From contig NZ_BATJ01000008.1 in NCBI RefSeq assembly GCF_000467125.1, positions 163,035 to 227,034 on the forward strand: a DNA stretch of 64,000 nt, read 5' to 3'. The notes under the pieces were generated by a model. The model was not told where the DNA came from. It saw only the letters and a list, made by a program, of their open reading frames with translations, and did no database searches. Every line of letters starts with the position of its first letter. The first letter of the stretch is position 1. Origin of the DNA: Vibrio proteolyticus NBRC 13287 (GTDB lineage: Bacteria; Pseudomonadota; Gammaproteobacteria; Enterobacterales; Vibrionaceae). This document shows, in pieces, positions 34,537 to 44,069 of this stretch. The position numbers and the translations under genes were made by a program.

Positions 34537-35472
34537 CTACCTGAGCAGAATTTTGACCAACTCATTGGGTTTGTATTGAGGAGCGAGACAATCGACTTCG
34601 CCCAATCGGAGCGCCGAGGCAGACTTTGCCGAAATGCTGGGCTGCTGAAGATACGAACGTCTGACGTTGAGGTACACCGAAATTACGGTGTTGTCGCGTA
34701 GGTAGTGTTTACTGAGCGAAACCATTTCGTCCGCCAATCGAGTGTCAGACTGTATGCGGAGAAACTCTGCACGATTCGACGGCTCAAGCGTCAGCGTAAG
34801 ACGGTTGAAATGAACTAACCCTGTATTACCCAGCAGAAAACCCTGACCAACACGGCTGTTGTAGTCTTCTTGGCAACCCAACCGGGTCAAGGAGTCTGTG
34901 GGGAGCTGGCGCCGTTCGGCCTGGCTGCACTGAACCGTTATTTTGTAGGGAAAGTAGTCATTTAATATCTGACTCAGAGCCACTGGATTACGACTTCTCT
35001 GTCCCAGCAACAAACTGTACTGAAAGTAAGGTTTGTGCTGATACTCCAGTGTCGCCAGATGTTTAAGCAACTGAGTCTTTGCTGGTTGCTGCTCACGTTC
35101 CAGTAATAGCCACGCTTGGCTTTCAAGGCGGTAGCTGATTTCAAAGTGGCGTTGATTGAACACATCCAAGAAGTCTTTCAAGGCATGATCATCCCGGTGC
35201 AGAGCGGTCAGCATTTCTTCATAAATGTAATCGGGTATCACACCTTTAACGCCGGACAAGGCTTGTTTGGCAAGTCTCAGTTTGGCGCCGCCATTGGCAG
35301 AGGAAAAGTAACTGACCTCTGACGACGTTCCGCTTGGCATGGCCTCTGCTTTCAAGGTGAGATTCAAACGCTTTCCGCCTTGTGCGGACAGTTGTTCGAG
35401 CAGCCGCATGGCTTGAACGAAGTCATATCGCTGTGGGTTTTTGGCCAGATCGTGCAGACGTGTCAGAGACAT
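34537..35472 (-). CDS. tssG: T6SS baseplate wedge subunit TssG
   Basis: A 311-residue TssG (VasB/ImpH family) starts with FVQAMRLLEQL and has the GNTGLVHFNRLTLTLEPS segment typical of the family. It forms the (TssF)2-TssG wedge of the baseplate with TssE. It overlaps tssF by 10 bp and lies 36 bp upstream of tssH. Confidence 0.93.
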   Translation of the reverse strand: MSLTRLHDLAKNPQRYDFVQAMRLLEQLSAQGGKRLNLTLKAEAMPSGTSSEVSYFSSANGGAKLRLAKQALSGVKGVIPDYIYEEMLTALHRDDHALKDFLDVFNQRHFEISYRLESQAWLLLEREQQPAKTQLLKHLATLEYQHKPYFQYSLLLGQRSRNPVALSQILNDYFPYKITVQCSQAERRQLPTDSLTRLGCQEDYNSRVGQGFLLGNTGLVHFNRLTLTLEPSNRAEFLRIQSDTRLADEMVSLSKHYLRDNTVISVYLNVRRSYLQQPSISAKSASALRLGEVDCLAPQYKPNELVKILLR

Positions 35473-37214
35473 AACTGGCTCCCATGAACTTTGGGGTAAG
35501 TTTTAACAACGCCGTCATGCCCATAAAGGCGGATTTTGAGTTGAATATAACGATCGAAGCTGCAGAACTGTTGGAAAAAGTGATTCAAGACATCGCAGAA
35601 TGCATGAAAAGGCTTGTCTGTATCCAGTGTGATTTCAATTTCGGTGCCTGGAGCAAAGACATTGCTCCCCATGGTTCTGATTGCTGAAACCTGAGTATGA
35701 AAGACAACGTGTCGGATAGTCTGTATTTCGCTGGCACTGACTTGAGGCCGGCTGCAAAGCGTCAGCATTTGCTTGAGATCATCGGCGGGCCTGGTTGATT
35801 GTAGCAATGATGAGAAGTTGCCGTTGAGCAGCCCAATAAACTGCCAGTGACTGTTTGGATCCCTTTCGCGAGCTAGAGGCGCCGAAGGCGGGTATATGGG
35901 GGCAAATTCGACTTGCAAATCAATGCTCTCCATGCACTCCAGGCTAGAGTGGATACTGCACGCATATTTACCGTTGGTACACAGCAGGTGTGTACCGTAG
36001 GTCTTATTAAATTCGCCGTTGTGCGGTTCAGGCAAAGAAATGGCTAAATGGAAATCACCGTTGATATCACGTTTACTTTGCCAGCTGTCGGTATGGTTCA
36101 GCTGGCCATACTTACTGCGAAAAAGTGGCACCAAAGGACGTTCGCCAGATGGAGTGATTTCAAATACGTCGAGTACGTCAACAACCTGAATTCCGCTTTG
36201 CTGATGGGCGTCAGCATTGACGGGAATGGTCAGCTTTCTATGATCATAAATCGCCGGTTCGCCCATTTGATAAAACAAATTGGCAGCCGGGATGACATTC
36301 AGTTTGAAAACGCCCGGCTCAAATAAACGGACGAACTCAGACGGGAGCGAATGGAGGAATAGGTTGATCTTGATGTCAGAGCTAGCCAATTGCGTGGCAT
36401 ACAAACCAAACTGTTTTAGGCGGAAAAACTGACGCTTTTCCTTAAAAAAGAAAAATTCACTCATTAACTGGTAACCAGAGAACTGATTGCCATGTTGGGG
36501 AAGAAAAGAAAAAGTAGGATCGCTTATCCGGTTTACCAGATTGTCTCGGTCCACAGCGATATGCGTTTCGCACTGCGAGTCAGACACCGATATCGCAGCC
36601 ACGTCACTCAACAAAATGTCGACCAGGGAATCCGCACTACTTTCAAAGCCTTGCACAAAAAAATCCAGGTCTTTGAGATCCAGATGACGAAAGTGTACAT
36701 CGGGATCTCCTGTACTCAGAGTTAATTGTATGACGGCGGTAGTCTGTGCTGCATGATTCGGACGATTGAAGCCAAACGGTGCGCTCAAAGCTTGAACATC
36801 GGTCAACTGATACGGTTCAATCGTGATTGGCGCTACTGTCGTAAACTGGCACTCTTTTCCGTTGGCGCTGCCCGAAAACCGACTGTTCTCAGGTAAAGTT
36901 ACTGACTCCTGAGGAATGTCTGACGTTGTGGGTTGCAGATAGGCAATACTTGGCACCAGTTGGGTATAGGAAGGATAAAGAACCCCCAGTAAACCTTCGA
37001 CCACATCGGGCAATTGCTCGCTCAGTTGTTTCTCTATGGTGGCATTTAACAGGGCGACACCGTCAAGCAGGCGGGCGATGCTAGGGTCTTCTATTTTTCC
37101 CTGATTCAGATTGAGGCTGCGGGCATGCTCGGGATACTCGCTACTGAACAGACCCAGTGAGCGGCGCACGAACGCCAGCTCTTGTTCGTAATATCTCAAC
37201 AGAGGATCAGTCAT
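35463..37214 (-). CDS. tssF: T6SS baseplate wedge subunit TssF
   Basis: A 583-residue TssF (VasA/ImpG family) begins LLRYYEQELAFVRR and contains DPSIARLLDGVALLNATIEKQL, the most conserved part of the family, and a C-terminal region ending in SQLCL. It is a structural protein of the baseplate, homologous in role to phage T4 gp6. It overlaps tssE by 8 bp and tssG by 10 bp, implying coupled translation of the wedge subunits. Confidence 0.94.
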   Translation of the reverse strand: MTDPLLRYYEQELAFVRRSLGLFSSEYPEHARSLNLNQGKIEDPSIARLLDGVALLNATIEKQLSEQLPDVVEGLLGVLYPSYTQLVPSIAYLQPTTSDIPQESVTLPENSRFSGSANGKECQFTTVAPITIEPYQLTDVQALSAPFGFNRPNHAAQTTAVIQLTLSTGDPDVHFRHLDLKDLDFFVQGFESSADSLVDILLSDVAAISVSDSQCETHIAVDRDNLVNRISDPTFSFLPQHGNQFSGYQLMSEFFFFKEKRQFFRLKQFGLYATQLASSDIKINLFLHSLPSEFVRLFEPGVFKLNVIPAANLFYQMGEPAIYDHRKLTIPVNADAHQQSGIQVVDVLDVFEITPSGERPLVPLFRSKYGQLNHTDSWQSKRDINGDFHLAISLPEPHNGEFNKTYGTHLLCTNGKYACSIHSSLECMESIDLQVEFAPIYPPSAPLARERDPNSHWQFIGLLNGNFSSLLQSTRPADDLKQMLTLCSRPQVSASEIQTIRHVVFHTQVSAIRTMGSNVFAPGTEIEITLDTDKPFHAFCDVLNHFFQQFCSFDRYIQLKIRLYGHDGVVKTYPKVHGSQLCL

Positions 37215-37629
37215 AATTTTCTTCCTCCAGTGATGAGGTCAGGTCACACAGTGCAATTTTCGAATCGAACACCAGTTCTTGCTCGCCATACTCCTTGCCA
37301 AGCCTGGCGATGATGGTGAAGGTCAGGGCATTTTCTCCTGCTTTTCTGCCAGTCATCTCCACAGAAACTTTGTGAAGCCTTGGTTCGAAATTCCGTATCC
37401 AGGTTTCAAGGCGCAGTGCCAGTTGGGCATGATCCAGGCTGGCACTGAGTAGTTGGACGTCTTCAATACCAAACCTGAGGTTGGAGCGATTGATCTCTGT
37501 GAGTCGGTCATCAAAGTCGACCAGCGCTGCTTCAGACTCAAGCAGCTTGGTCAGATGGTAGCGGACGTCATCAATAATTTGGCCGGTTTGACTTGGCTCT
37601 TCACTGCCAAAGGCGTTCCAGAAGCTCAT
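37207..37629 (-). CDS. tssE: T6SS baseplate subunit TssE (gp25-like)
   Basis: A 140-residue gp25/lysozyme-like baseplate protein. The conserved helix near DVRYHLTKLLESEAAL, the RSNLRFGIEDVQLLS segment and a following beta region match TssE, which primes sheath polymerisation. It starts in an ATGA overlap with the tssC-like gene and overlaps tssF by 8 bp. Confidence 0.9.
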   Translation of the reverse strand: MSFWNAFGSEEPSQTGQIIDDVRYHLTKLLESEAALVDFDDRLTEINRSNLRFGIEDVQLLSASLDHAQLALRLETWIRNFEPRLHKVSVEMTGRKAGENALTFTIIARLGKEYGEQELVFDSKIALCDLTSSLEEENYD

Positions 37630-39023
37630 CGGCTTACCTCCTCTAGCTCCGTGGTCAGCACCACCTCACCGCTAAAGTGATCAAATTGATATTGCGGCAC
37701 CATACGTAGAGTGCAGTGAAACGTTCCGGTTTGAGAGGCGGATGTGCCGACAGAAACTTTGGCAAAACTGAGTGGATATCGTGCCAGCGTATCTTCGTTG
37801 GCGTATGACACATTGCTGGTGTACTTCTCAATCCACAGCGAGAGAAACTGCTCGCATTCGGCCGCAGTGTTAAAGCTGCCAATCATTTCCCGTACCTGAA
37901 CTTTTAAGTAGTGGGCGATTCGACAGGACATCAAGGTGGTTTGAATTTGCGTCAATACCCGTTCATTGTCGTTTTCACCCGCCTGCCAGACAGAGTTGTT
38001 ACCGCTAAAGTAATACTTGTCGGTCATTGGGCTGCGGGTTAGGGGGATAAATCCACTTGACGCATAAAACGTTGCTAACTTGCCGAACAGGTGAATGTCG
38101 GGTTGGGGAATTTGAAGATACTGCGCGCTGTCATCCCCTTGGGAGATATTGACCACAGCACCTTGTAGTTTGTCATTCCAGCGGGATTTGAGAAATCCAA
38201 ACCAGTTGACCCGGTGGTGTTCGCGCATGATCACAGAGATGAAGGCAAAGGCGCTATTGCCCCAGACGCCGTCGGAGTTCTCGTTGTACACGAAGCCAAC
38301 CTGAGCGTTCAGATACGGGGGACGCAACTGGATATTTGGCATAACCAGCCCCAGAAAACGTGCACTGGGTTTGTTTCGCAGCGACTGCCATGCGGTGTAA
38401 TCCGGTCCGTTCAGGATTTTGTCGATCCGGTTGATGTCAGAAAGCCAGTCTGCCCCGTTGTTTGCAAAGAAGCGGGAGTCGGGCGACAGGATCATTGGAC
38501 AAAGTGTTGATTCCCCCAGTTTGCTGAGCAACTCTAATGTAAACAGATCGTCGTAATCCGTTAGCATGCTGATGTCGAGTGACACTGAATGCGCAAACAC
38601 CACACAGCCAAATGGATGTCCACCTAAGGTGTTCAGCTCTTTGTTGCCGATCTTGTTATACAGTTCGCTGCTGCGAATACTGTACGCCTGATTAAGATCC
38701 GCGGAAACGTCCTGCCAACCCATGTCGAGCAGCTTGAGTCGGGTTCGCTGATGATTGATCGACAGGACCGCCAACTGATTGAGGTGTCGCCAGTTTTTGT
38801 AGAGCGCGGAGAAAGCAGGGTGATGAAGAATCCTATCCATTTGCGTGGACAATTGCTGATCGAGAGACACGATCAAAGTCTGAATCGCGCACTTCAACTC
38901 TGATGGTGAGTGAAGTATCTGTACATCGATTTCATACAACAAAGAGAGTGCATCTTGCAAAAATGCACTCTTTTTGCTGTCTAGCTGATTAAAACGGGTT
39001 TGCCATTCGGAATTTAACGTCAT
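37626..39023 (-). CDS. Second TssC-like sheath-family protein
   Basis: A 465-residue protein of the TssC/VipB (EvpB) family, encoded directly after canonical tssC. It keeps the family core (HPAFSALYKNWRHLNQL, LLSKLGESTLCPMI, SCRIAHYLKVQVREMIGS) but is clearly diverged from the first TssC. The frame is open upstream to 39122, overlapping tssC. The ATG at 39023 (MTLNSEWQTRF) gives a sensible N-terminus and a 38-bp gap. It could be a sheath-cap, baseplate-proximal or regulatory paralogue; its function is unknown to me. Confidence 0.85.
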   Translation of the reverse strand: MTLNSEWQTRFNQLDSKKSAFLQDALSLLYEIDVQILHSPSELKCAIQTLIVSLDQQLSTQMDRILHHPAFSALYKNWRHLNQLAVLSINHQRTRLKLLDMGWQDVSADLNQAYSIRSSELYNKIGNKELNTLGGHPFGCVVFAHSVSLDISMLTDYDDLFTLELLSKLGESTLCPMILSPDSRFFANNGADWLSDINRIDKILNGPDYTAWQSLRNKPSARFLGLVMPNIQLRPPYLNAQVGFVYNENSDGVWGNSAFAFISVIMREHHRVNWFGFLKSRWNDKLQGAVVNISQGDDSAQYLQIPQPDIHLFGKLATFYASSGFIPLTRSPMTDKYYFSGNNSVWQAGENDNERVLTQIQTTLMSCRIAHYLKVQVREMIGSFNTAAECEQFLSLWIEKYTSNVSYANEDTLARYPLSFAKVSVGTSASQTGTFHCTLRMVPQYQFDHFSGEVVLTTELEEVSR

Positions 39024-39061
39024 CGTCAATCGTGGCCGGATTGCTCCGGCCACGCCATTAG

Positions 39062-40540
39062 TTAACCGGGAATTTTCGCGACCATACGCACGGAAGTGGT
39101 CAGTTCTTCCAACTGTAGCCATGGACGCAAATGTGCAACCGCAGAGTAGGAACCCGGACGGCCCGGCTGTTCCACGACTTCAATGCGAGATTCGGCCAAA
39201 GGTGTCTTAGCCCGCTGCTCGTTGCCAATGGCACCTGCGTTGGTGTATTGATCGATCCAAAGTTGCAGATCCCGCTGGATATCAGGTGCTTCCAGGTTAG
39301 ACCCCAGCTTGTCGCGTCCCATCACTTTGAGGTAGTGTGCGATACGACTACTGGCCATGATGTAGGGCAGTCGAGCGGAAATCGCCGCATTTGCCGTTGC
39401 ATCCGGGTCAGTGTAAGTTTTGGGTTTTTGTGTCGTCTGGCCACCAATAAAGACCCCGTAATTGGAATTCTTATAGTGGACCAGAGGCAAAAAGCCCAAG
39501 TCACTCAGCTCTTTCTCGCGTTCGTCGGTGAGATTGACCTCTATCGGACATTGCTGGATCAGATCACCGGCTTCTGTTTTGAACGTTAGGTTAGGTAAAC
39601 TTTCCACTTTACCGCCATTGTCCAAACCTCGGATAGAAGTGCACCAGCCAGACATGGTATAAGCCTGAGTCATTTTAAGACCGAGCTCATACGCAGCATT
39701 AGACCACACCAGTTGCTGGTTGCTGCTTGGCTTCGGATTACCATCCATGTCTGTGCCCAGCTCTTCATAGTTGAATAGCTTAGTATCCAGCCCTTTTGAG
39801 CCGTAAGGCAGTCGGGCCAGCGTACGAGGCATGGTGAGAGTGACGTACCGGGCATCATCACTTTCACGGAACGAATTCCATGCAGCGTAGGCTGGAGAAT
39901 CAAAGCCTGCCGCAACGGGTTTACCTTCGTCAAAGGTGGTGAAGTCATTGAACTCAAACATTTGTGCGTTGGCTGCAGCGATGAATGGCGAGTGACAAGC
40001 GGCGGCCACTTCGCCCATATAGCGCAGCAGCGCGACGTCTTCATCTTTGGCGCTGAACTCGTAGTCACCGATGAACACACCATAAGGTTCACCGCCAGCT
40101 GTGCCGTACTCTCCTTGATAAACGGCATTGAAGAGCGGGCTGCGATCAATAGCAGGAGCATCTTCAAATTGTTCAAGCAATTCTTGTTGAGAGAAGTCGA
40201 CCATTTTGATCTTTAAATCCCGGCCTAATTCGCTCTCTTTAACCAGCTTTTGTAACCCTCGCCAAGAGCCTTCCAGCTTCTGGAACTCGTCTTGCTGCAT
40301 GACTTCGGACAACTGTTTTGACAATTGTTTGTCGATTTCACCAATGGCGTTTTCGATGGTTTTGGTCAGGTTTTTATCCCAGGTGACGGTTCCGGAAAGG
40401 GCTTGTTCTGCCAGAACAGAGAACAGCTCTTTGGTCGTGTCTGCCGGCGTTTGAGTGGTGGCGGCAATCGCACGGTCAAGAAAGCTCACTTCGCCTTCGG
40501 TGGTTCCTGCCTGAGCCTGGTTTTCGGTTTCTGTACTCAT
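39062..40540 (-). CDS. tssC: T6SS contractile sheath large subunit TssC (VipB)
   Basis: A 492-residue large sheath subunit. It has an N-terminal helical region that pairs with TssB, the EGSWRGLQKLVKESELG segment, GDYEFSAKDEDVALL, and the C-terminal ARLPYIMASSRIAHYLKV motif of TssC. It polymerises with TssB around the Hcp tube and contracts to fire. It overlaps tssB in an ATGA junction, as expected for equimolar partners. Confidence 0.96.
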   Translation of the reverse strand: MSTETENQAQAGTTEGEVSFLDRAIAATTQTPADTTKELFSVLAEQALSGTVTWDKNLTKTIENAIGEIDKQLSKQLSEVMQQDEFQKLEGSWRGLQKLVKESELGRDLKIKMVDFSQQELLEQFEDAPAIDRSPLFNAVYQGEYGTAGGEPYGVFIGDYEFSAKDEDVALLRYMGEVAAACHSPFIAAANAQMFEFNDFTTFDEGKPVAAGFDSPAYAAWNSFRESDDARYVTLTMPRTLARLPYGSKGLDTKLFNYEELGTDMDGNPKPSSNQQLVWSNAAYELGLKMTQAYTMSGWCTSIRGLDNGGKVESLPNLTFKTEAGDLIQQCPIEVNLTDEREKELSDLGFLPLVHYKNSNYGVFIGGQTTQKPKTYTDPDATANAAISARLPYIMASSRIAHYLKVMGRDKLGSNLEAPDIQRDLQLWIDQYTNAGAIGNEQRAKTPLAESRIEVVEQPGRPGSYSAVAHLRPWLQLEELTTSVRMVAKIPG

Positions 40541-41043
40541 GATTCAGCTCCTTCCTGACTGATCCCCAGTTCTGAAGACAGAGCATTGATGGTATCTGCG
40601 CTTTGCAACACTTCTTTCAGCAGCTTTTCCAGATCTCTCGAACGATCGGCTTTAGAAAGAAGCACTTTGAGCTGATTACGGGTTTCGACCAGTTTTTTCA
40701 GTGGCTCAACCTGTTCAACAATCGCTTCTGGTTCAAAATCTTTCATTGAGGAGAAGGTCAGGTTTGCCTCAAACTGACTGTCATCGTCAGCCAGGACGTT
40801 ATCGACTTTCAGGTTGAGTTTGGGGCCGACGCGTTTCATGACGGTATCGAAGTTGTCTTTGTCTACGCTGTAAAACGTGCGCTCTTCGATCGCTTCTTTG
40901 TCTTCGCGATGGCCGGAGTAATCGCCAATGACGCCGACCACAAAAGGCAATTCTTTTGTTTCTACGGCACCGTTTGTTTCCACGTCATATGTAATGCTGA
41001 CGCGGTTTTTACTGACGCGTTTGTGTTGGGAATTCAATGGCAC
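40537..41043 (-). CDS. tssB: T6SS contractile sheath small subunit TssB (VipA)
   Basis: A 168-residue small sheath subunit. KNRVSITYDVETNG at the start, ELPFVVGVIGDYSG and the C-terminal helix pair match VipA. TssH/ClpV recognises TssC within the sheath formed with this protein. The start codon is GTG at 41043, supported by AAGGAG 7-8 nt upstream. It lies 19 bp after hcp. Confidence 0.95.
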   Translation of the reverse strand: MPLNSQHKRVSKNRVSITYDVETNGAVETKELPFVVGVIGDYSGHREDKEAIEERTFYSVDKDNFDTVMKRVGPKLNLKVDNVLADDDSQFEANLTFSSMKDFEPEAIVEQVEPLKKLVETRNQLKVLLSKADRSRDLEKLLKEVLQSADTINALSSELGISQEGAES

Positions 41044-41062
41044 GGGAACTCTCCTTTATACA

Positions 41063-41584
41063 TTAGGATGCGGTCGAGGTGACTTTCGCGGTGGTTGCAT
41101 CAAAGCCGACTTCCGGGCCTTTCTCGATTTTTCCACCTTCAGCTTCGATGTAGTACGCCTTCGAGATCTTGGTATAGGTCAGGCTGAAGGCTTCATTTGG
41201 CAAAGCACCATCGCTGCCGGTCATGTTGTAACTCGCCATTCGCGCAGCGGTCAGTGTCAGAATCAGGTATGGATCCGCGCCTGAGCCTTCACGATTAGGT
41301 TTTGTCATGACGATTTCGACCGTTTTCCCTTCCGCACCAGGCGCATACAGAAATGTTGTCAGGTAAGGGGAAGCACCATCACAAGCACGGCTGATGTTGA
41401 TTTCTCCTAATGCAACCATGCCTTGGTCGGCGTTGTTGGCATTCCCAACATCAATTCCCACACCGCGAACGGCGCCCCAGCTCACGTTGCCGATTGCAAA
41501 GAAACCATCTTTACCACCAATTTTTTCAACGGTCGCTGCGCCTTTGGGTGTCGTGCCATCAATACGCATAAAAATAGAAGCCAT
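41063..41584 (-). CDS. hcp: T6SS tube protein Hcp
   Basis: A 173-residue Hcp (TssD) has the start MASIFMRIDGTTPKGAA and the beta-barrel segments VEIVMTKPNREGSGADPYLIL and ISKAYYIEAEGGKIE. Hexameric rings stack into the inner tube and are secreted. There is no C-terminal extension, so it is not an evolved Hcp-effector. A good AAGGAG site precedes the ATG. It lies between tssA and tssB. Confidence 0.95.
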   Translation of the reverse strand: MASIFMRIDGTTPKGAATVEKIGGKDGFFAIGNVSWGAVRGVGIDVGNANNADQGMVALGEINISRACDGASPYLTTFLYAPGAEGKTVEIVMTKPNREGSGADPYLILTLTAARMASYNMTGSDGALPNEAFSLTYTKISKAYYIEAEGGKIEKGPEVGFDATTAKVTSTAS

Positions 41585-41612
41585 TCTGTTCTCCTTTGCT
41601 TAGTAGCATGAT

Positions 41613-42971
41613 TTACCACTCAAAATCCGTAATACCACGGTCGGAATGAGTGTTAGTTGCTTCAGTTTGGGTTTGTTTTTCGCTTGATGATTGAATGTCG
41701 GTATCCGGGCCATTGACTGACGTCGTAACTGCATCAACATTCGTTTGAACTTGTTGAGTCGGCGCGTTGGTTACAGAGACGCGCGTCGTATCGATGGATA
41801 CCTGATCAAGATTATCCATCCCGGAGAGTTGGTTAAGTTGGTTCATCGCGTCGGGATAGTTACGCAACATTTCCTGCATCAATTCAGGCAGATTCATCTG
41901 ACCCCAACGGATAGCTCGCTCCAACAAGAAGGATATCGGACTGTGAGGCTCGAACTCTCGAAAGTATTCCGCAACCTTTCTCAGCTCTACGAATGCGGAT
42001 TCCCGCTGTGTAATGGGAGACTGATTGAAAGTGGGGGGCGTCGGCGCTGGTGTTGTTTGCGATGTGATTGACTGACTGTTTTCTGTATTTGGTGTATCAG
42101 TGCGCGCGTTGGAAGGGCGTTGCGCAGTCTGAATCTCGGTCGTTGGACTCTGAATCAAACCATATTCCTGATCGAGTGGCCAGGGAGAGAACTTATCTCC
42201 CGCAAGATACTGAATGGCTTTGAGCAGCTCTTCAATATTGTGCTTGATAAAGCGAAAGCTCGGGCTTGCCAGATTGGCGTCCTGACACTTTTGCTGAAGC
42301 AGAAGGTCTGTACGGGTCAGTGTGTGATAGCTTTCTGCCAGCGCCATTACCGTATCAATCACGTCGGGGTTAAACAGGCGATGTGCTCGCGTTTTTAACT
42401 CCGCAAGAGAACCGTGTTTTTCAGCGGTCAGGTAATCCGCCAAAGTGATTGAGTCGATTAAGGGCACCATCTGCAGAGGCATGTAAAGTGCTGTTGTTTC
42501 ATTCGACTCGCCAAGCAGTTGCTGTAAAGGACGGAGACGAAACTCTACGTGCTCGGTTTGTTGCTCACCGGCGTTCTCTGAAGAGAGTTTGTCCTCAGGC
42601 AGCATGGGATTTAAATGGTCCCAAAAACGCTCGACGTATTCGGGCAGCAAGGTTAAAGACGCTGAAAGGTTGAGTAGGGGCTGTGAGGTAAATAGCTGAG
42701 AAGAGATTAGCCAGCCAGTCAGCTCTAGGTCTTTAGTTTGAGTCTGAAGTGTGTCGCTGGTCATTTCCCGCAGCGTTTTCCAGGCGTCTTGGTTGGCGTT
42801 TTGTAATGCTGGATCTACCGACGCCTCGGGTGTTTCGATCAGCTGACGAAAAGTTGACTGTGCTGAATTAAACGCATTTCTCAAACCACGATACACGCTG
42901 CGGTCAAGTTTCAAGTATGCGCCAGCGGGCCGATCTTGGGAGATCGGCGACAGTAGACCCTCTACATCCAT
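41613..42971 (-). CDS. tssA: T6SS assembly protein TssA
   Basis: About 452 residues with an ImpA N-terminal domain (about 1-200, LLPEYVERFWDHLNP) and a C-terminal domain with FLLERAIRWGQMNLPELM. A Thr/Gln-rich linker lies between and continues after it. TssA coordinates tube and sheath polymerisation from the baseplate or the distal end. The frame starts with a TTG at 42980, but the ATG at 42971 (MDVEGLLSPI) has a plausible CGGA site at proper spacing, so it is used. A gap of about 220 bp precedes it, the only sizable gap in the cluster. Confidence 0.9.
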   Translation of the reverse strand: MDVEGLLSPISQDRPAGAYLKLDRSVYRGLRNAFNSAQSTFRQLIETPEASVDPALQNANQDAWKTLREMTSDTLQTQTKDLELTGWLISSQLFTSQPLLNLSASLTLLPEYVERFWDHLNPMLPEDKLSSENAGEQQTEHVEFRLRPLQQLLGESNETTALYMPLQMVPLIDSITLADYLTAEKHGSLAELKTRAHRLFNPDVIDTVMALAESYHTLTRTDLLLQQKCQDANLASPSFRFIKHNIEELLKAIQYLAGDKFSPWPLDQEYGLIQSPTTEIQTAQRPSNARTDTPNTENSQSITSQTTPAPTPPTFNQSPITQRESAFVELRKVAEYFREFEPHSPISFLLERAIRWGQMNLPELMQEMLRNYPDAMNQLNQLSGMDNLDQVSIDTTRVSVTNAPTQQVQTNVDAVTTSVNGPDTDIQSSSEKQTQTEATNTHSDRGITDFEW

Positions 42972-43033
42972 AATTTGCAATCCGTTGCTTATTGTAATTA
43001 TTTTTAATATTGAGATTTAAAACATCTCTTATT

Positions 43034-43060
43034 ACAAACATTTATTTAATTAATGTTTGT
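43034..43060. promoter_or_regulatory. AT-rich inverted repeat in the only gap of the T6SS cluster
   Basis: ACAAACATT (43034-43042) and AATGTTTGT (43052-43060) form a perfect 9-bp inverted repeat with a 9-nt spacer. The surrounding sequence (42972-43192) is very AT-rich. It may be an operator, an H-NS-sensitive promoter region for tssA-onward, or a weak terminator for the vgrG unit. I saw no sigma-54-type promoter in it. Confidence 0.45.
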
Positions 43061-43192
43061 TAACAAATTGCAGTCTAGAAGTTATTTGCAGAAAGTCTCA
43101 AAGAATTTCATCCTTTAGTTTAATTTTTGACCTGCATCTATAAAATTGGACCGATGACTTGGATTGTCATAAATCTCTGATACCTCGGAACT

Positions 43193-43495
43193 TTAACCAC
43201 CGACCAGTACCGTTGGCATGCCTGAAACAATACTGCCGCCGTGACTGGTTGTATCCCCCATACGTACGAGAGGTTTGTTGTTCACCAAGACAGTCGTGCT
43301 GCCGAGAATGGCGCTGTCTGGTGTTCCTACACATACACATGAGTCGCCTAACGTAGAAGCTGGCAAACTGCCAATTAGGACGGTTGCTGCACCCGGGCCT
43401 GTGACCGGGCCTCCTACGTGAGGCACTGGGACGGCCGCAGGCGTTTGCATGGGGCATACGTGCATGTCACCAACTCTGGCTGCGGGTAAGCTCAT
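43193..43495 (-). CDS. PAAR-domain T6SS spike-tip protein
   Basis: A 100-residue single-domain PAAR protein with tandem metal-binding repeats (PAARVGDMHVCPM, GDTTSHGGSIVSG). It caps the VgrG trimer and sharpens the spike. It has no C-terminal toxin extension and no N-terminal adaptor region. It is encoded 4 bp after the accessory gene and two genes after vgrG. Confidence 0.92.
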   Translation of the reverse strand: MSLPAARVGDMHVCPMQTPAAVPVPHVGGPVTGPGAATVLIGSLPASTLGDSCVCVGTPDSAILGSTTVLVNNKPLVRMGDTTSHGGSIVSGMPTVLVGG

Positions 43496-43499
43496 CGTA

Positions 43500-44069
43500 C
43501 TACTCCTCTGGGTTGTATCCTTGTGCGATCTTTAAAGCGGTATCCAGCGCATATTGATAATAGAGTTCGCTGTTGTCCCAGACCGGCAAAGCGGCGGCGT
43601 GGTTTACAGCGCCAGCGGCGGCTTTTGCGTACAGATTTGGGTCGGGTAAAACGACGGGTAAATCAGGCGTAACGATACTGCCGGCGCCATTCCAGAACAC
43701 AGCCTGCGCCAGCCAGGACGGGCCACAGTTGAGCTGTAACCGGGTGGCAAACAATTCAGCTTTGCGCCTGAGTTCTTCAGAGGGGGCTTGTACCCATTGC
43801 TTTGCCAGACTGATGCATTGAAGCTGGCTGGCATTCCAATCATCGTGCCGTTTGTGTAAACACAGACTGGCCCACCATATGCACTCGCGTACAGGCAAGG
43901 CATGGGCGAGAAACTGGATCAGGTCGAAGTTCAGTTCATGCTCGGATAAAGTCTGAATGCTGTTGGTGACCGACATTTCGTCGTTGATCAGTGCCTTGGC
44001 TTCGTCACTGGCATTGAAACGATTGAGAACCTGAATGCCTGCCGCAAACGGGATTTTTTTATATTCCAT
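43500..44069 (-). CDS. T6SS accessory protein between VgrG and PAAR, unknown function
   Basis: A 189-residue, largely helical cytoplasmic protein without signal peptide or membrane segment. It contains two tryptophan-rich stretches (ECIWWASLCLHKRHDDWN, GPSWLAQAVFWNGAG). Its start overlaps the vgrG stop by 1 bp and its stop lies 4 bp from the PAAR gene. The position suggests a chaperone or adaptor that helps load VgrG, PAAR or an effector. It may belong to a DUF6931-like family, a label from memory and not certain. Confidence 0.65.
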   Translation of the reverse strand: MEYKKIPFAAGIQVLNRFNASDEAKALINDEMSVTNSIQTLSEHELNFDLIQFLAHALPVRECIWWASLCLHKRHDDWNASQLQCISLAKQWVQAPSEELRRKAELFATRLQLNCGPSWLAQAVFWNGAGSIVTPDLPVVLPDPNLYAKAAAGAVNHAAALPVWDNSELYYQYALDTALKIAQGYNPEE

